DNA of 64,000 nt from Trochalopteron elliotii (GCA_024734555.1 JANPWX010000109.1:298484-362483), one strand, 5' to 3'. Shown: positions 39,501-52,700, counted from the stretch's first letter. The notes: generated by a model not told the origin, from the letters alone. Program-made: numbers and translations.

Positions 39501-42500
39501 TGAGAGCAGGAATAAAATCTGGAGATCAGTGAGTTTCTAGATCTGATCACTGTTCTCTTCTGTTGAGTCTCTGCAATACTGGCTTCATTCATTTATCACT
39601 CCATTTTCCAGTTCCAGTAATGTTTCCAGGTGCTGCAAGTCTAAGATCACTTGCATAGACCTGGTCTTTGAATTGATGGATTCATTGATTCATTCTCCAT
39701 CAACATAATATGCTTTATTCATAAGTGTCTATGACTTTGTGAGAAAGGCTTCCTTATCTTGGTGGTCTGTCTCTCACCAAAAAAGTGCCTATAATCTATT
39801 TATTTCATGGAGTTTTTTTCAAGGAGGTCAGTTTTGCCATATTTATTTAGTTGTGTTATATTGCTTTTGCTACAGGTACTGTCAGAGAGGTTAAAGAATT
39901 ATTTCAGGCTAGAAGACTATCCTAGATTTTTTTTTTTAAGCTGTTAGTCACAAAGTTCTTCTCTGATTGTGAACAAATCCCAGAGGAAGCACCCAAAAAG
40001 AGGCTGTGCTGCTCTGGACATCTACAGAGTGTAGTGAGTGGTCAGTGTGCTAGGAGGTTCCACATGGGCTGGCAAAAGAGACATTACAAAGTGCCCATTG
40101 TAAGGTACCATAAGTGCACTCTGAGCTCTCTGAATCCTTTCTTAGCTGGGGAAGGAGAGGGTAAGGAGCAGGGTTGCAGGTAGAAATACTGGAAGCAAAG
40201 TGCTAGGACTTAATTGAGGATGTTTACAGAAAACAGCAAGTGCTGCTTGCACAATGATGATTTGGAAAGCCCCTTGAAGGAACTAAGACTGTCCTTCCTC
40301 TTTTTGCTGGAGTCTTCCTCTTTTTTTTCTTTTTGTTTTTTCTTTTTGGGGAGATAGTGGCTTCTTTTCTCATTTTTTTCCCCCAGCTTACTTGCTGGGG
40401 CTAAAGGGAGCCCTGTCTGGGTCCTGACCCTAGGCAGTGGGGAAGAAGGTAGGAAGTTTCAACAGTTGTGGGTCAGGAATGAGTGGAAGAACAGTTCTGG
40501 CTGGCTTAGCCTGCTGAGGTTTCCATTTCCCATCTGTTCAATGGGAATAATCTAAGTGTTGGAGATCAATTCACTGAGTATCTGATCGCTGTGCAGACAG
40601 TATGGCAATAAGGTACTAAAAATGTCTATACATAAAAATAACCTCTTAAGACTCTCTGGCACTGTGCCTTTGGCATGTCACAGGTCATAAAGATTCTGCC
40701 AGATGAAATTAAGTGGCAGCCTTGTTCAGTATGGAATGAGAGCAAACTGCTCTCCTAGTGTAGTTTAGGTACATTAGGGCAGACACATCCTGGTGGATTT
40801 TTTCAGTCAAGTCAGCAGATAGTTGGAGTCATTAGTACTATAATATGTATGAGGGTCTTGAATTAAAAATTCTTGGCTGGAAGAGCTTTTTCTCTCTGTC
40901 TGTGAGGACAGAGATGAAGGACTGTGCGTGATATTATTGGGATGTTGGAACAAGGAATTGCTTATGTGAAAGGCGTAATAAATTATCAATTATGTTGACA
41001 AGTAATCTGCCCTTGTATTCCTTTTGCTGAGAAGTTACAAGTTTGGGAGAACTATGGGAAAGAGAGGTGATTGTGGGTGATGGAAATGTGGTAGAGATAT
41101 AAGGGAGGTTGGAGGGAAGACATGAAGGTGGAGACTTTTTGACAAGTCTGGAAATGTGCAAAGATTACCAACAACTAAGAGGGTTTCAGATTGAGAGTTT
41201 CTCTTCTCCCTAACTTTCTTCTGGAGAGAGGCTGTTGAACCCTGAGGTCTCTGTGTTTATTTGGGCTGTGACTTGCTGGGAAAGAGCATGTGACACCTGA
41301 GCTGCTTTTGCAAATGCTCTTTGGGAGCTTGACTCTTGGGCTCAGATAAGAGCCAGGTTGGTGGTCTGGTTTTGGCACAGGTGCTGACTAACACAGGCTT
41401 TCCATTTCTGGACTCTCCTGTTGTGTTGCAGTGGCCTGATGAGGCAGTGCACAAAACAAAATGTGAAGTAGCTGAGAAGTACCAGCAAAAAAATCTAGAG
41501 GGTGGTCTGAGTTTATGATTGACCTGGGTTCTCTTTAAGGTCCCTCCAGCTCCGTGGGACTCTGTGGCTTCAGAAAATGGCTTGGCATGTGCTGTAGGCA
41601 CCAGTACTGTTTTGCTGGGCATGGAGAACTATGAGGTTCTTTGATGTGTCTGATCCCAGAAGATAATACTCATGCTCACATTAACCTCAGCATGTTTTCC
41701 CTGAGAGAGTTTTCAGTATGCTGCCTTCGTAAAACCAACAGCAGTTTTTCAGTCTGCTGCCTTCTTGCCACCAGTAATGTTCTCCACCAGGGAATGCAGT
41801 GTTGGGCCTGTCCCTCTAACTTATCTAAAAACATTTTCATTTCAAATAGTTGTGATGATTTTACTGGGTCGTCATTAACAATGCAGGTTTACAACAGGAA
41901 ATGAGACTTCCTAAAAACAATTGGATTCTGCTGCCTAATTCAAAGAATTTCGTAAGAACTAAGCTGTGTGGCATTAAAAGAAGCCTGTTTTGGGGGGATC
42001 ACCTGCATAGGCAGTATGTGGCAAAGCATGAGGCCAGTAACTGGCTGAGTTTAACCAGCCAAGGAATGTGATAATCCTCCAGAAAGACATAACGTGGGCT
42101 CTTTTATGAGCAGTAGGAAATGGATATTCCATTTGTGACTAGGAAGGTCATACCTGTCTCTGGGTATTAATGTGGCTTTATCAGCAGCAGCCAGTGGGAA
42201 CGCTTCCTGCCTGTGCAGAACGCCAAAGCTGCCTTGCGCTGTCAGATGTTTGGCTGGATTTTAAGGATGCTTCCATCCACTAGGGCTATCAGAGAATATT
42301 GCCTGGCTCTCTGAAGACAAGTGCCTTTTAAACGTCATTGAATGTTTCTGCTCTCGTTAAAAGTTAAGAAGCCTTTGATCTGAAGTGCTATTTTTTGGTT
42401 TTTATTTCATTTTTTTTTCCCTCTGGCTTGCCAGGGCCTGGGAGGAGTTTCATGGCCTGGTGAACAGCAGTGGCCGCTGATCGAACGCTCCCCCTCCCTC

Positions 42501-45071
42501 TGTCACACCCAGGGTAGGGCCTCATCTTTCTTCCTACGTGACTTCATGGCATACCTCTCAGCTTCCAACATTCTTCCCATGGGCTGGCATGTTCTCTTGC
42601 CTTATGAGCCTGATGGTGGGCCCACTCTGCTATTTGTTCTTTTCCAAAGGTCAAAATTATTTTTTAATTAATTTTTTTTACCAGAAACCAACATTTTCTG
42701 TTGAGGTGCTTTTATGCTATTTTGCTAATTTGTCTTTCCTCTGTATGAGGCACTTGTATCCCAGACCTAGTCCCAGGAGGCTGAGAGGTATGTCTTCAGC
42801 TTGGGTGTGTTGCCTAGGGTTGACTGTAAGCAGGTGTGGAGTGGTAAATAAATCCTAAGCACATCCTGGTGATGGACAATGAGAGAGGCACTTGGGGCCT
42901 GACACACAGCTCTTTAACAGAAGAAACAGATTAAATTAATTGGTCAATAAAAGCTTGTTCAGGAAGGACACCCAGTAGCTACTGTAGGTAGAAATAATAG
43001 TGTTGTGGCTAATGAGACAACCACCCTCTACTGCTGGTAGTGTCAGCCAAGATGTGCAGAGAAGATCCCAAGGTGAGCCCAGGGCTGCTGGGAGCCTCAC
43101 AGCTCAGATTGTTTTTCCCTGCAGTGCCCACTTCCCTGACAGCAGGGCCTTAAGAAGGGCCAGCAAGAGGCCTGGCCAAGAGAGTTGGGTTGATCGTAGC
43201 CAAGTGGGATGGCTGGACTGCCCAGTGCCAGAGCAGAGGAATCTACTGGAAGGAAGCATTTACACTGCCCAGTTCCCGTAACTGGGCTGTGGAATGTAGC
43301 TGCTCCAACACAGCTGAGCTCTGAGGAGCTGCTGGGGATCCCAAAACCTCCCTCCACAGCACTGAGCAAGCAATGTTCCCATACCTTGCTCTGAAGTCAT
43401 GAGTGAAAATAATACCTCTCTCCTCACAGATTTGGCTTTTTGTGAGCATCAGTGTTTACAAAATACTGCACAGGCACTTGATAGTGTTGTTATTGTTAAA
43501 TGACATTCACATGTCCTTCTGGAAGAGGAAACCAGCTCACTTTATGACATATCAGGCTCTGAAGGCAGCAAATGTGCCAAGGGTACAGGAAAACAGTGGC
43601 AGAGTTCATTTAGCTCTCAGCTGTATCGGGTGGCCTGTGCTGAGCAGGGATGAGCAGAGGGCCTTGGGCACCCCAGTAAAGGCAAAAGGAGGGAAAATGT
43701 AGGGAAAATGTCCTCTAAAGAGCTACCTGAAGTGTGCTGGCCTCCTGAGGCAGATGGCACAGGTGAAAGTCCAGTATGGGATAGAAAGCCAAACCATTGT
43801 TGCAAATTAACCAGAATCCAGTTAATGAATCCTGAATCACATTCCCAAATGGCAGCCCTGCCTGCTCTTCTGGCAAGTGCAAAGGTGAACCCCAGCGTTC
43901 TGCAGATGGCCTCCAGCATGGTTTTTGCTGTCATGTCATAGCAGAGTAACTTTTTGAACTCTAAAAAGTGGTTTTTACTTCCTTCTGCTCTTGCAGTTCT
44001 CCAGCCCACCTCCTGGAGGTGTTCCAGCCTGTGCTGGTACAGCTGCCATGCAGCTCCTGGCAGTACACAATGATAGCTCAAGGGTTTGAGTGGAATTTCA
44101 CAGTCCTGCACAGCACCTTGCTGCTGAAGTTGCTGCCTTTGCTCTTCAACATTTGGTGTGGTATGTCCTGGGGCATCCCTAAATGTTTTGGCTTGGGCAA
44201 CTTATAGCCCTGTCCCTGTTAATGGGAAGAGCTGCCAAACCTGTCCTCTCAAGTAATTGTTATCTCCTTTGTTTCCAACACACCGCATATTAATGTGGAA
44301 ATATGTTTTGCCTGTTGCTGCTGCTCACAGGCTGGCAGTAAGCAGTAACAGATTTCTATAACCTGCCTCATCTTCAATTGCTGCAGTGCCATGAGACTGT
44401 ACTGAGGGAGGTTGTAGACCAGCACTCCTTCCCTGGTCAATAGCCCCTGAGGCTTGTGGCTGTACTCATGAGTGACTAGAAGATGCTGAAGAAACTCTTC
44501 TATTAAAGAAGAAACTCTTCTATTAAACTTGAGGGAAACACCCTTTTCAGATCAGATACTGTTTTAAGGTAGGAGAGATCAGAGAGCTAAACTTGTTGAC
44601 AGTATGAGTAAATACGAGGGACAGAGGCAGGGGGAGGTTGGTCTGATAGTATATTTGTGCTCCAAGCAGAATCCCCAAGATAAATGTTTGGTAAGGAAGA
44701 GAGACCTTGCAAGTTGTTTAAACACCAGAATCCATCAGGGAGGTTTCCACATTCTATCATGTGCTTTGCTCACAGGAGATGACAGTTTTTTCTTCTCATT
44801 GAATGGGGATGAACCAGGATCTCCCTCTGTTACGAGTGTTCTGGAGTGACAGCTGACTTGTGTGAGAAGTTTGTAGCTAGGAAGATCTGCATGGGAGATT
44901 TAACAATTGTTGATTTTGAGTGATGTACTGGGATGGCAACACTGGTAGCTGTGGTGGGGAGAACGGGGAGGTGCTGTGATCTGAAGGAATGCACATCTTT
45001 AACCACTTCTTTCCTTCCCTCTGTTTTCCAGGGATAATTCAAGCTTTCGAAACACAAAAATCACATTGTGA
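27265..45071 (+). CDS. EIF4E2: Eukaryotic translation initiation factor 4E type 2 (4EHP)
   Basis: A cytoplasmic cap-binding protein that binds the m7G cap but does not support eIF4G, and so represses translation with partners such as GIGYF proteins. Exons: 27265-27284, 28026-28140, 29245-29379, 31677-31781, 34693-34845, 34938-35074, then a terminal exon at 45032-45071 ending in NTKITL. Phase closes to 234 residues. An acidic, lysine-rich N-terminus (1-45) precedes the eIF4E fold. Cap-sandwich residues Tyr78 and Trp124 are present, as is Trp95 on the partner-binding face. Lys134 and Lys222, known ISG15 acceptor sites in the human protein, are conserved; the Lys222 codon spans the exon 6/7 junction. 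The ATG at 27265 has A at -3 and begins the family-typical MNNKFDA. The exon 5-6 intron is only 92 bases, whereas the last intron is nearly 10 kb. An alternative end at 42435-42480 is listed separately. The gene is convergent with CHRNG. Confidence 0.96.
32251..32355. repeat. T/G-rich low-complexity tract in EIF4E2 intron 4
   Basis: About 100 bases consist almost entirely of T and G, including a T-run, a short TG run and TTTGG-like words. It lies in intron 4, far from both splice sites, and has no apparent function. Confidence 0.8.
40312..40355. repeat. Pyrimidine/T-rich low-complexity tract in EIF4E2 intron 6
   Basis: A T-rich run interrupted by C and G lies in the long last intron of EIF4E2. 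It resembles a polypyrimidine tract, but no exon follows it. Confidence 0.7.
42435..42480 (+). CDS. EIF4E2: Alternative terminal coding exon of EIF4E2
   Basis: After a pyrimidine-rich CCAG acceptor, the frame left open by exon 6 (two bases of the Lys222 codon) is completed. It continues AWEEFHGLVNSSGR to a TGA at 42478-42480, giving a 236-residue protein. I recall a mammalian EIF4E2 isoform with this same tail, which supports a real, conserved exon. AATAAA signals at 42847-42852 and 42946-42951 could end the transcript. It would be mutually exclusive with the exon at 45032-45071. A third mammalian tail (MPGRLGPQ...) was looked for and not found in the window. Confidence 0.82.
44488..44527. 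repeat. Perfect 20-bp tandem duplication in EIF4E2 intron 6
   Basis: Two identical 20-base units, each starting GAAGAAACTCTTC, abut at 44488-44507 and 44508-44527. They lie about 500 bases before the last EIF4E2 exon. This is probably a recent slippage duplication and may be polymorphic. Confidence 0.9.
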
Positions 45072-45476
45072 GAACAAGAGTTGGCACTAAGCTCCTCTCT
45101 CCGTGTTGAAAGCACTGAGAGTGCCCTCCGACCTCTGAAGGGACTCATGGGCCACTCTGGCACTCCTCCCTGGGGGAAGGATCCATCTGCAGCCCTCCAG
45201 CAGCGGTGACAATAGAGGCCGATTTTGTCTTACACAAACTTTTTTTTAGCAGTGGGGCGGGAGGCAGCCTTTCAATTAGCGGCGGGCCCTTGGGGCCGCA
45301 TCTTGCAGCACTTTCCTGTCTTTCTCTACATGGCATGCAGGATCTCTGGGATTCTGCCTCAACATCAGAGCCTTTTGCTGAGGGATACCAGTATTATAAA
45401 TCTCTCTGCAACTGGGAGGAGCATCCCAGTTGAGAGTCAGCCCTGTGGTTTTCAAATGCCCCTTTTCAGTTCTGCC

Positions 45477-45482
45477 AATAAA
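45477..45482 (+). terminator. EIF4E2: Polyadenylation signal of EIF4E2 (distal 3' end)
   Basis: AATAAA lies about 405 bases after the stop codon of the 45032-45071 terminal exon. A T/G-rich stretch follows, as expected for a cleavage region. It would give a short 3' UTR. Longer forms are not excluded. Confidence 0.6.
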
Positions 45483-45499
45483 TTATTGGGTCTCTTTGT

Positions 45500-48400
45500 T
45501 TCTTTCAGTCTCTGATTTTTTGGCTCTGTCTGAAATTCAGTGGGGTGGTATTTCTCCAGGCTGCTTGCTTTGTCTTTGCCTCTTCTTTATACTCCCAGGT
45601 TAGCAGTGCCTTGTACCCACCCCTATTTGTTATGGAGAGGGATGTGAGCTTCCCTTAAACCAGGACAAGGAGATGTTTGGTGTCAGTTGCCTTCACTCTG
45701 TCTGTCTTGGTGGAGAGCCAGCAGCACTAGCTGAATTCAGGGCCAAGCCTGTTTCTGGTGTGCACTGGGGTTTGCAAGTCTCTGGCCACCTGGGAAACTG
45801 GGCCCCCAGTGGGTGTAGCAGAAGAGGGCGATGGCCCAGCCTACTGCTCATAGCTGCGTGACAGCTGTGACCAGAAGAGGGGCTGGCAGTGACCCCCTGT
45901 CCTCCGGGGTGAGCCTCAAATGATGGGTTGTTGCCTGCAAAGCCAGCATGGCTGCAATTTGGATGCCACGGAAACAATAGGAGCTAATTATTTCCTCTGA
46001 TTCTGCTTGACTACAACACTAATTGTACTCATTAACAGCTCCAGCCTTTTCTCCTTTTCCTTGGGGAATCGCACAATTGCCTTTCATTTTTAATGGAGCC
46101 TTTGCCTTGGGCCCAGGAGGGGAGGCTGTGGCCAGCGATGGGGCACATCTCCTGCCCCGTGTGCTCTGTGCAGTCCCCCAGGAGAAGGGGCTGCTTGGGC
46201 CAATCTGCTCGTGACTGCAGAACCAGCAGTCCCTGTCTGGGACAATTACCAGCCTTGGGGCCTGGGAGACCTTCAGCCTCATGACTCCAACTGTAAATTC
46301 CTTTTCTTACTCTTGAAGTCTAGATTGAAAGCAGCCAGGACTGGCAGAGAAAACAGTTTAAAATATTCAGTCTTCTGAAAGGTTTGTTTTCTTCATTGAG
46401 AGTGTGAGTTCTAGGCTGTCTCTAGAGATATTCCTTGCACTGACAGCAATGACTTAAGTGCTCCCTATGGTCAGGCAGTTAACACCTGCCTAGTCAGGGA
46501 GCAGGGCTGTTCCCCAAGCTGTAGTGGCATCCCGCTCTGTGTTTCTTGAGAGCCATGGTCCTGTTCCTGCTTTTGGCACTTGTTTGTCACCAGCTCTCAA
46601 CCAAATGCTCTTTTCCAGACACAGTTTGTTTTTCCTGCTGCGAGCTGGTACTACTGTGGCTGCTACTTAAGATTCCTTTTAAATACAACTCTTCCCTGCT
46701 GTTCTCTAGTATTTGTTAGGGGGGATTTAGTTGTAATTATATTTGGCAATCTAAGCAAAAATAGCCTTACAAGGCAGGGCTGAAATACTAGCTGCAGGTT
46801 CCTTTTATTCACAGCACATTTAGCTTTTTGCAGATTACATCACTTAGGGCTTTAGTCCTGTTGTTTTACCCAGCTGTGTGTCATGTCCACCTCTGTTATT
46901 TCATGTACTCGCCCACTTCTCGCCTCTGATGCCCCTTGTCTAAGCTGGTGCTGATGAGTGCAGACTTGCTATTAAATCTGAAAATGCTGTGGTCCTGCTG
47001 TGCTCGCCCTCAAATACACTTTGTGAGTGAGCTGTGGAAGAGCCCTTTCCGGGGAGGCTGTTTCCTCCCACTGCCCCCTTGGTTGAGATTTAGAGGAACT
47101 CAGCAGAGGTTCCTCTTGCTCAGCCTTGAGGAGAGTGAGCTGGCTGGGTGTGGAGTTCGTCCTCTTTAAGGCTACTTTTCTGAGGTCAGGAGAAAAGCAG
47201 TGGTTGATCAGTGCCAAGCACCAGGTGCCTTCTATAGCCTGGAGAGGGATGGATCCAGACTAGTTTTTGAGCTGGACTTTTGGGTTGTGGTCTGCTGTGT
47301 CCTGCTAATGAGAATGGTGAAAACACAGGCATGAGGTCGTTTGGGAAGGGAAGGAACTTCTTTTGTGCTCTAGAAAAAGGTTTCAGATCCTCTTCATTCA
47401 GAAAGAAAGCCTCTAGCCATGGGAGCCCCAAATCTGCGGTGAGTCAAGACCTTTCCTGCTTTCCTTATCCCAAAGGCATTGAGCACCCTTGAATTTTAAA
47501 TCCCTGCAAAGTGGCCTTTGGGAAAAACTGGAAGAGCTTTGAGCCCTGGGGCCCAAAGAAGAGCATTCCCTTGAGTTCTTCTTTCCCAGGGGGATGCTGG
47601 GCTGTAGTGGGCTCTTGGGCCCTGGGTGTCTCTGGCTACAGCTGGTCTGATGGGGGCTGATGGCTCTTCCCAGCCCACAGAGAGAAAGGAGTTCTGTCTG
47701 TGGAGGGGAGCAGTTGGAGGATGGTGTTGTCTTAGTGCTTCTTGATGGAGTGTGGGCACATGAGGTTGAGGCTGGGCTGAGGAAGTTTTTCCTCTCCCTA
47801 CACTCCCCCCATAACTGCAGAGGGTGACCTGCAGATCCTGCAAGGCATATCTGCTGCCCAAGATCTGTGACATACAGCTCTTGCTTTTGTTCTTGTCTCT
47901 GGAATGGCAAACCACAGAGATCTCCTGAGGGCTCAAAAAACCATTGCTTGGAGATAGTGGAGAGTGTGGTCTCGGTCATGTGCTCCTGGCAGGCTGGAAG
48001 AGCTCATCCATTTCTACTTGTGCTGTATGCTGGAGCCTGAGCTCACTGGAAGAAGCAGCATCTCTGGAGTGGTAAGAAGTAGGTGACAGTATCCAGCCCT
48101 GGAGACTGGCAGCAGGGCAATAGGGACCCAGTAATCAATGGTTTGGCCCAGTAATCTATGAGAAATGGCCAGGCAAAGACAGACCAGAGCTCTTTAATTA
48201 TACATCTTCTTGGGGACAGAGAGCCTGGGGGCTGTGGACATGCCTCATGCTCTGGTTTGGGCAGCTTATGGCAGTCCCTGGCTCTCAGCTCAGGAGCTGA
48301 GAACCTCCTGGCTCTCCCCAGCTCTCCTGGGCTAGGGACACTGGGCCAGGAGGGTCTGTCCCTTCAGCCACTGAGAGGACATGGCTGTGGCAGGATAGGA

Positions 48401-49615
48401 GTACTGCACAGTGCCCTCACCAGCAAGGCTGTGGCCAGGAGTACAGTTCCCCAGGACCTGGTCATCTCACCTGGGTCATGGTCATGGGAGGTGACCCAGA
48501 CAGAGGGCAGGACCCAGCTAAGGTCCTCTGAGCACCCCTGCTTGCACCAGTGAGCACCATCCCCACCTCCTTCAAGGTGCCAGCTGGGAGCTCTGTATTC
48601 ACCTGATGTTGGTGCTGTGGGCACTACGTATCTTGTAGGGATAGGGCAGGAAAAACCACCTTGCAGAAAGCAGGGGCAGGCTGGCACAGCCCTGAGGGGT
48701 TCTGGGCCATGAGCAAGCTGCAGATATCCAAGAAGTGATGTCTCAGCTGCTGTGTGTTTTCCTCCCTCCTCCATCCGTGCCCACAGTGCCCTCACTCCTC
48801 TCAGGCAGTGCCAGGGGCAGTTGTGGGCAGTAACCAACTGGTTTTCTCCCAGCAGCAGCAGAGGCAGCTAGCACTGGGACTGTGAGGCTGATCCACATCC
48901 TGGAGCCAGGCACAGGTGGGATGAGCTGGATCACAGAGGAGCAGATGGTGCTTGCCACCATTCCCAGCTGACCTCTCTCATCTCCCCTGCCAGCAGGGAC
49001 AAAGCCAGGGGGCCCTGGAGGTCACTGAGGGGCACAGGGGGATGCAGCATTGCTGGGATGGAGGAAGGGGCTGTGCTTGACAGAGATGATCCCATAGGGC
49101 AAGGAAGGCTTGGTGGGGGAGGGAGTCATGCTGATGCTCCCAGCAGGATGGATGCCATGGGGCACACATCCATGAGGGTGTTTGGGTGCCTGGTGGCCCA
49201 GAGTCTTTCGACCTCAAGCTGCTTGCTAGCGATCAAGGACCACACTTTAGCTGTCTCTAAGACCCACGGTCAGGGCATAAATGGAGGGAAGAATTATCTG
49301 CCACCAATCCCATCCATGGCTCCATTGTTGCCCCAGAATGGGTGGCTGTAACTATGATTCCTGCCCCACTGCCACCAGAGGGATGACAGTATTCCCATTT
49401 GTCCTAGGCCTGAATTTGTAAATTTGCAGTGGGGTGATGCTGCTCTTGCCGGCAGCACTGCTGCATGGCCCATTAGATGTCTGACTCCAGTGTCCCCATG
49501 TCTCATCTCACAGGACTGTGCAGCTTAGAGGTGTATGGCCAGCCTGCACAGGGTGCACAGCCAGCCTCTGAGGCGGGTGGGCATGGAGCAGAGATGCCAT
49601 GGAGTCTTGCAACTT
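45500..49615. other. Spacer between convergent EIF4E2 and CHRNG
   Basis: No gene is supported. GC content rises along this stretch, which lengthens chance open frames. The largest, 188 codons on minus at 47413-47979, is Ser/Pro/Gln-rich with no domain or splice context. In human a single-exon TIGD1 gene sits between CHRNG and EIF4E2; no transposase-like frame is seen here. Confidence 0.5.
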
Positions 49616-49621
49616 GGGGGC

Positions 49622-49627
49622 TTTATT
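49622..49627 (-). terminator. CHRNG: Polyadenylation signal of CHRNG
   Basis: TTTATT on the plus strand is AATAAA on minus, about 80 bases after the CHRNG stop codon. This gives a very short 3' UTR. Confidence 0.75.
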
Positions 49628-49707
49628 TCCACATTCAGCACAGCATGAGCACCCCATGTTCCTCCTTCCCCCATCTCCACCGTTTGGCTGGTGGGCACCT
49701 GTGAGCG

Positions 49708-52700
49708 TCACTGAGGCAGGTACTGCTTGGGGTCCCCAGGGAAGGGCAGGGCAGGTGCCTGATTGAAGTGAGCCACGAGGAAGATTCCAACGGTGCCACA
49801 CACAAAGAGAGAGGCCATGATGAAGAAGCAGACACGGTCAATCACCTGTCCCACCATCATCCACTCTTCGCTCTCCTGCCAGTGGCACAAGAAGGGTGAG
49901 GGCTGTGCCCCACTGCCCCCATGCAGATCCCTCTCTCCCCAGCCCTGACTCACGCTGCTGAAGTCGTTCTGCTCCCGCGTGGCATTGGCAATGTAGTTGC
50001 AGGCATCCACGCAGGCACGGATGTCAGGACCTGCCTCCTCCAGGCTCTGGCAGAAGTCCTGGGGACTGCCACTTTCCAGACCACGTCCTACGAGCAGGAG
50101 AGCCAGCACAGCAGGCACCAGCAAGCTCTCAGCCACCTTGCACAAATCCCAACTTCACAGGGAGGTGCCAACCCCCCAAGGCCACTCACCAATCTTGTCC
50201 AGCACGGTTTTCATCAGCCCATCTCTTTCCTTCTGCTTCTCAAAGAGCAACTCGGTCCTGGCTTTCCAGAGCATGTACTCATCAGCCTTCACTATAAGCC
50301 CCAGGGAGCTGCGTCTGCGGATGGCTCGTGGAGGCCCTGGGGTCTCCTCTGGCATGGCCATGCCCAGGTAGCGGGGCAGGAGATGCAGGAACACCTGGGC
50401 ACAGTGTCACCTGTGGGGATCTGTCCTCCTCTCACTGCCCAGAGTACCCCATGGGTGTGACTGGTTTCCCTGGCATTGCTTGGAGCATGGTGCTATTGGA
50501 ATGTTGGCACCTGATGCTCCCCAGGGTTGGGAGTGGTTTGGTGGCACAGTGGGTTCATTGGGGACATCTGAGGCCTTCTCTTTGTGCCAAGACTTGCACT
50601 CAGATGAAGGCATGCCTGCCACCTTATTCTGGAAGGGACATGGCCTTGATCCCCAAATACCCATCCCATTCCTGCTGTATAAAGGGTAGGGGGATGATGG
50701 CAGGTACCTGGCGCACTCTCTGGGACATGGAGTGAGTGTTGGACGTTCTCAGGGAGACGTTGAGGACAATGACAGCGTTCACCACAATCACCACTGTCAC
50801 CACCATGAGGAAGGTCAGGTATCTGGGGAGGGGGCACAGAGCCTCAGTGGGGCTGCTGGGTCACAAGCTATGGTCATTCAGGGTCCTTCTCTGTGCCCTC
50901 CTGGCAGTGAAACGTGGGCAAGATGGCACCAAGATGGCACCATCTGGGCTGAGGGTTATTTCTGTACCAAGGTCCTGTCCCTGGGCATTGGCTGCTCCAC
51001 AGCACCTGAGACCCTGCTGGCCCAGTGGGACAAGAAGGCTGACACCCCTATCCCAATGTGTCACTTACTTCCCGATGAGAGGCACAGCCTGGGAGGTCTC
51101 AGGCACCTTCTGGGCAATGAGGAAGAGGAAGACAGTCTGGGCCAGGAGAACATTGATGGAGACGGTGCATTTCTGCCCACCCGCTGCCAAGGAGGGGCAA
51201 AGGCAGAGTTTAGCACAGGGTAGTGCTGTGGGCATTGCCCTCCTAAGGCAAAAAAACCCCACCCAAAAGCTGAACTAGACAAGTCCTGCCTTGAGGCATT
51301 AACTATGGGATACCTAGAAATTTACACACTCCCCCCAATCCAAATACTACAAGAGTGGGTGAGAGTTGATTCTGATGGTCCCCAAGCACAGAGGGTATGA
51401 GGAGCCCTTCCTAGAGTCTTGCTGTCCCCTTGCACATCCCCATGCCTGCAGTGGGCACAGTCCCAGAGTACCTTTGGCGGGCAGGAAATAGACGAGCACA
51501 GCCATGGCAGAGATGAGGACACAGGGCACAATGATGTTGATGATGTAGAAGAGTGGCTTCCTCTGGATGATGAGGTAGAAGATGATCTGTTGGTACTGGA
51601 TGTCATCTGGGGTGAAGTGATCTGAGTTGATGATCTTCCGAGCGGGGCGGTGCTTGATGGCCCATTCACCGTTCTCTGCAGCGTGATGGTGCCAGGTGAG
51701 TCCCACTGTCCCCACAGGGGCACTGGGCCTCCAGGCCCCCAGTCCAGGGAGGAAGGGGAGGATTGGTGATTGGCATGGGCCCCACAGGGCATCCAGGCTG
51801 CTCACAGTGCTAAGAGCCACTTGTGAGGGACATGAGCACTGTGGAACATGCCATGGTACCTGGGCAAAATACCCCACAAAGCAGTTGGATGGGGCAGCTG
51901 GCACATATGGGCACTTTTGACTCCTTGGGGGCTCCCAGGGCTACAGCTGTGGGGCTGGGATCTCCCCATTTCCACAGTGCCAGAGAGGGAAGCCAAGCAT
52001 GACACTGGGTGACAGCGCACTGCTCTCCCCTGCTCTCCAAGGGAGCGATAGATTTTTCCCAGTCAAGATCGCAACTCAGGCCGGTAATGAAAAAATAAAT
52101 CTCGCTGCCTGAAAAGCATTTTGTTCCTTCAATATGCAATTAAAATGTGATGGAAAACGTCATTGTTTGGCCATGACAGCTACGTTCCCAGCATCAATCA
52201 AGCTTGCAGGAGCGGTGCTCTCCGGCAGCAGCTGCCAGGCTGCAAGAGCCCTGAGCTGGGGGGGTTAGAAAAACAAATCTCTCCCACACTCCCGCTTCCA
52301 CTAATAACTTAAGTGCCCATGTAATGGTGGGAGCTGCTAATAGTCCCTACAGCCCTGCTTTTGGCAGCCACCAATGTAGCAGCAGACCTGTTGGATGTCC
52401 TCTGTGGTGGGACACTCTTGTGCCATGGCTGTGGCTGCAGTGTTACCTGTGAAAGCTTCAGGGTCGATGAAGATCCACTCCACGGTCTGGCCATCCTCCA
52501 CTGTCAGCAGCAGGTTGATTTCATTGGCACTGTATGTCTGGGACCTGGGGAGAGATGAGGTGGTGGCACAGGCTGGCATGCAGCAAGCTGAATGGGCAAA
52601 GGATGCCTGGGTGGCACCAGGTCATGCTGGCCACCTCCAGCTCTTCACTGGGGTGCTTGGTTTGTCCAAGGTGCCTCCTGCCAAGTGGCAGGGGATAGGC

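Noticed and set aside
43617..44111. 164-codon minus-strand frame in EIF4E2 intron 6
   Set aside because: No recognisable motif, no splice signals and no promoter. Treated as chance.
47413..47979. 188-codon minus-strand frame in the EIF4E2-CHRNG spacer
   Set aside because: Ser/Pro/Gln-rich with no motif. The rising GC content makes long chance frames common here, and overlapping long frames exist on the same strand.
35075..49700. Third mammalian EIF4E2 tail exon (MPGRLGPQ...)
   Set aside because: Searched by eye after exon 6 on the plus strand and not found. It may be absent in birds or too diverged to see.
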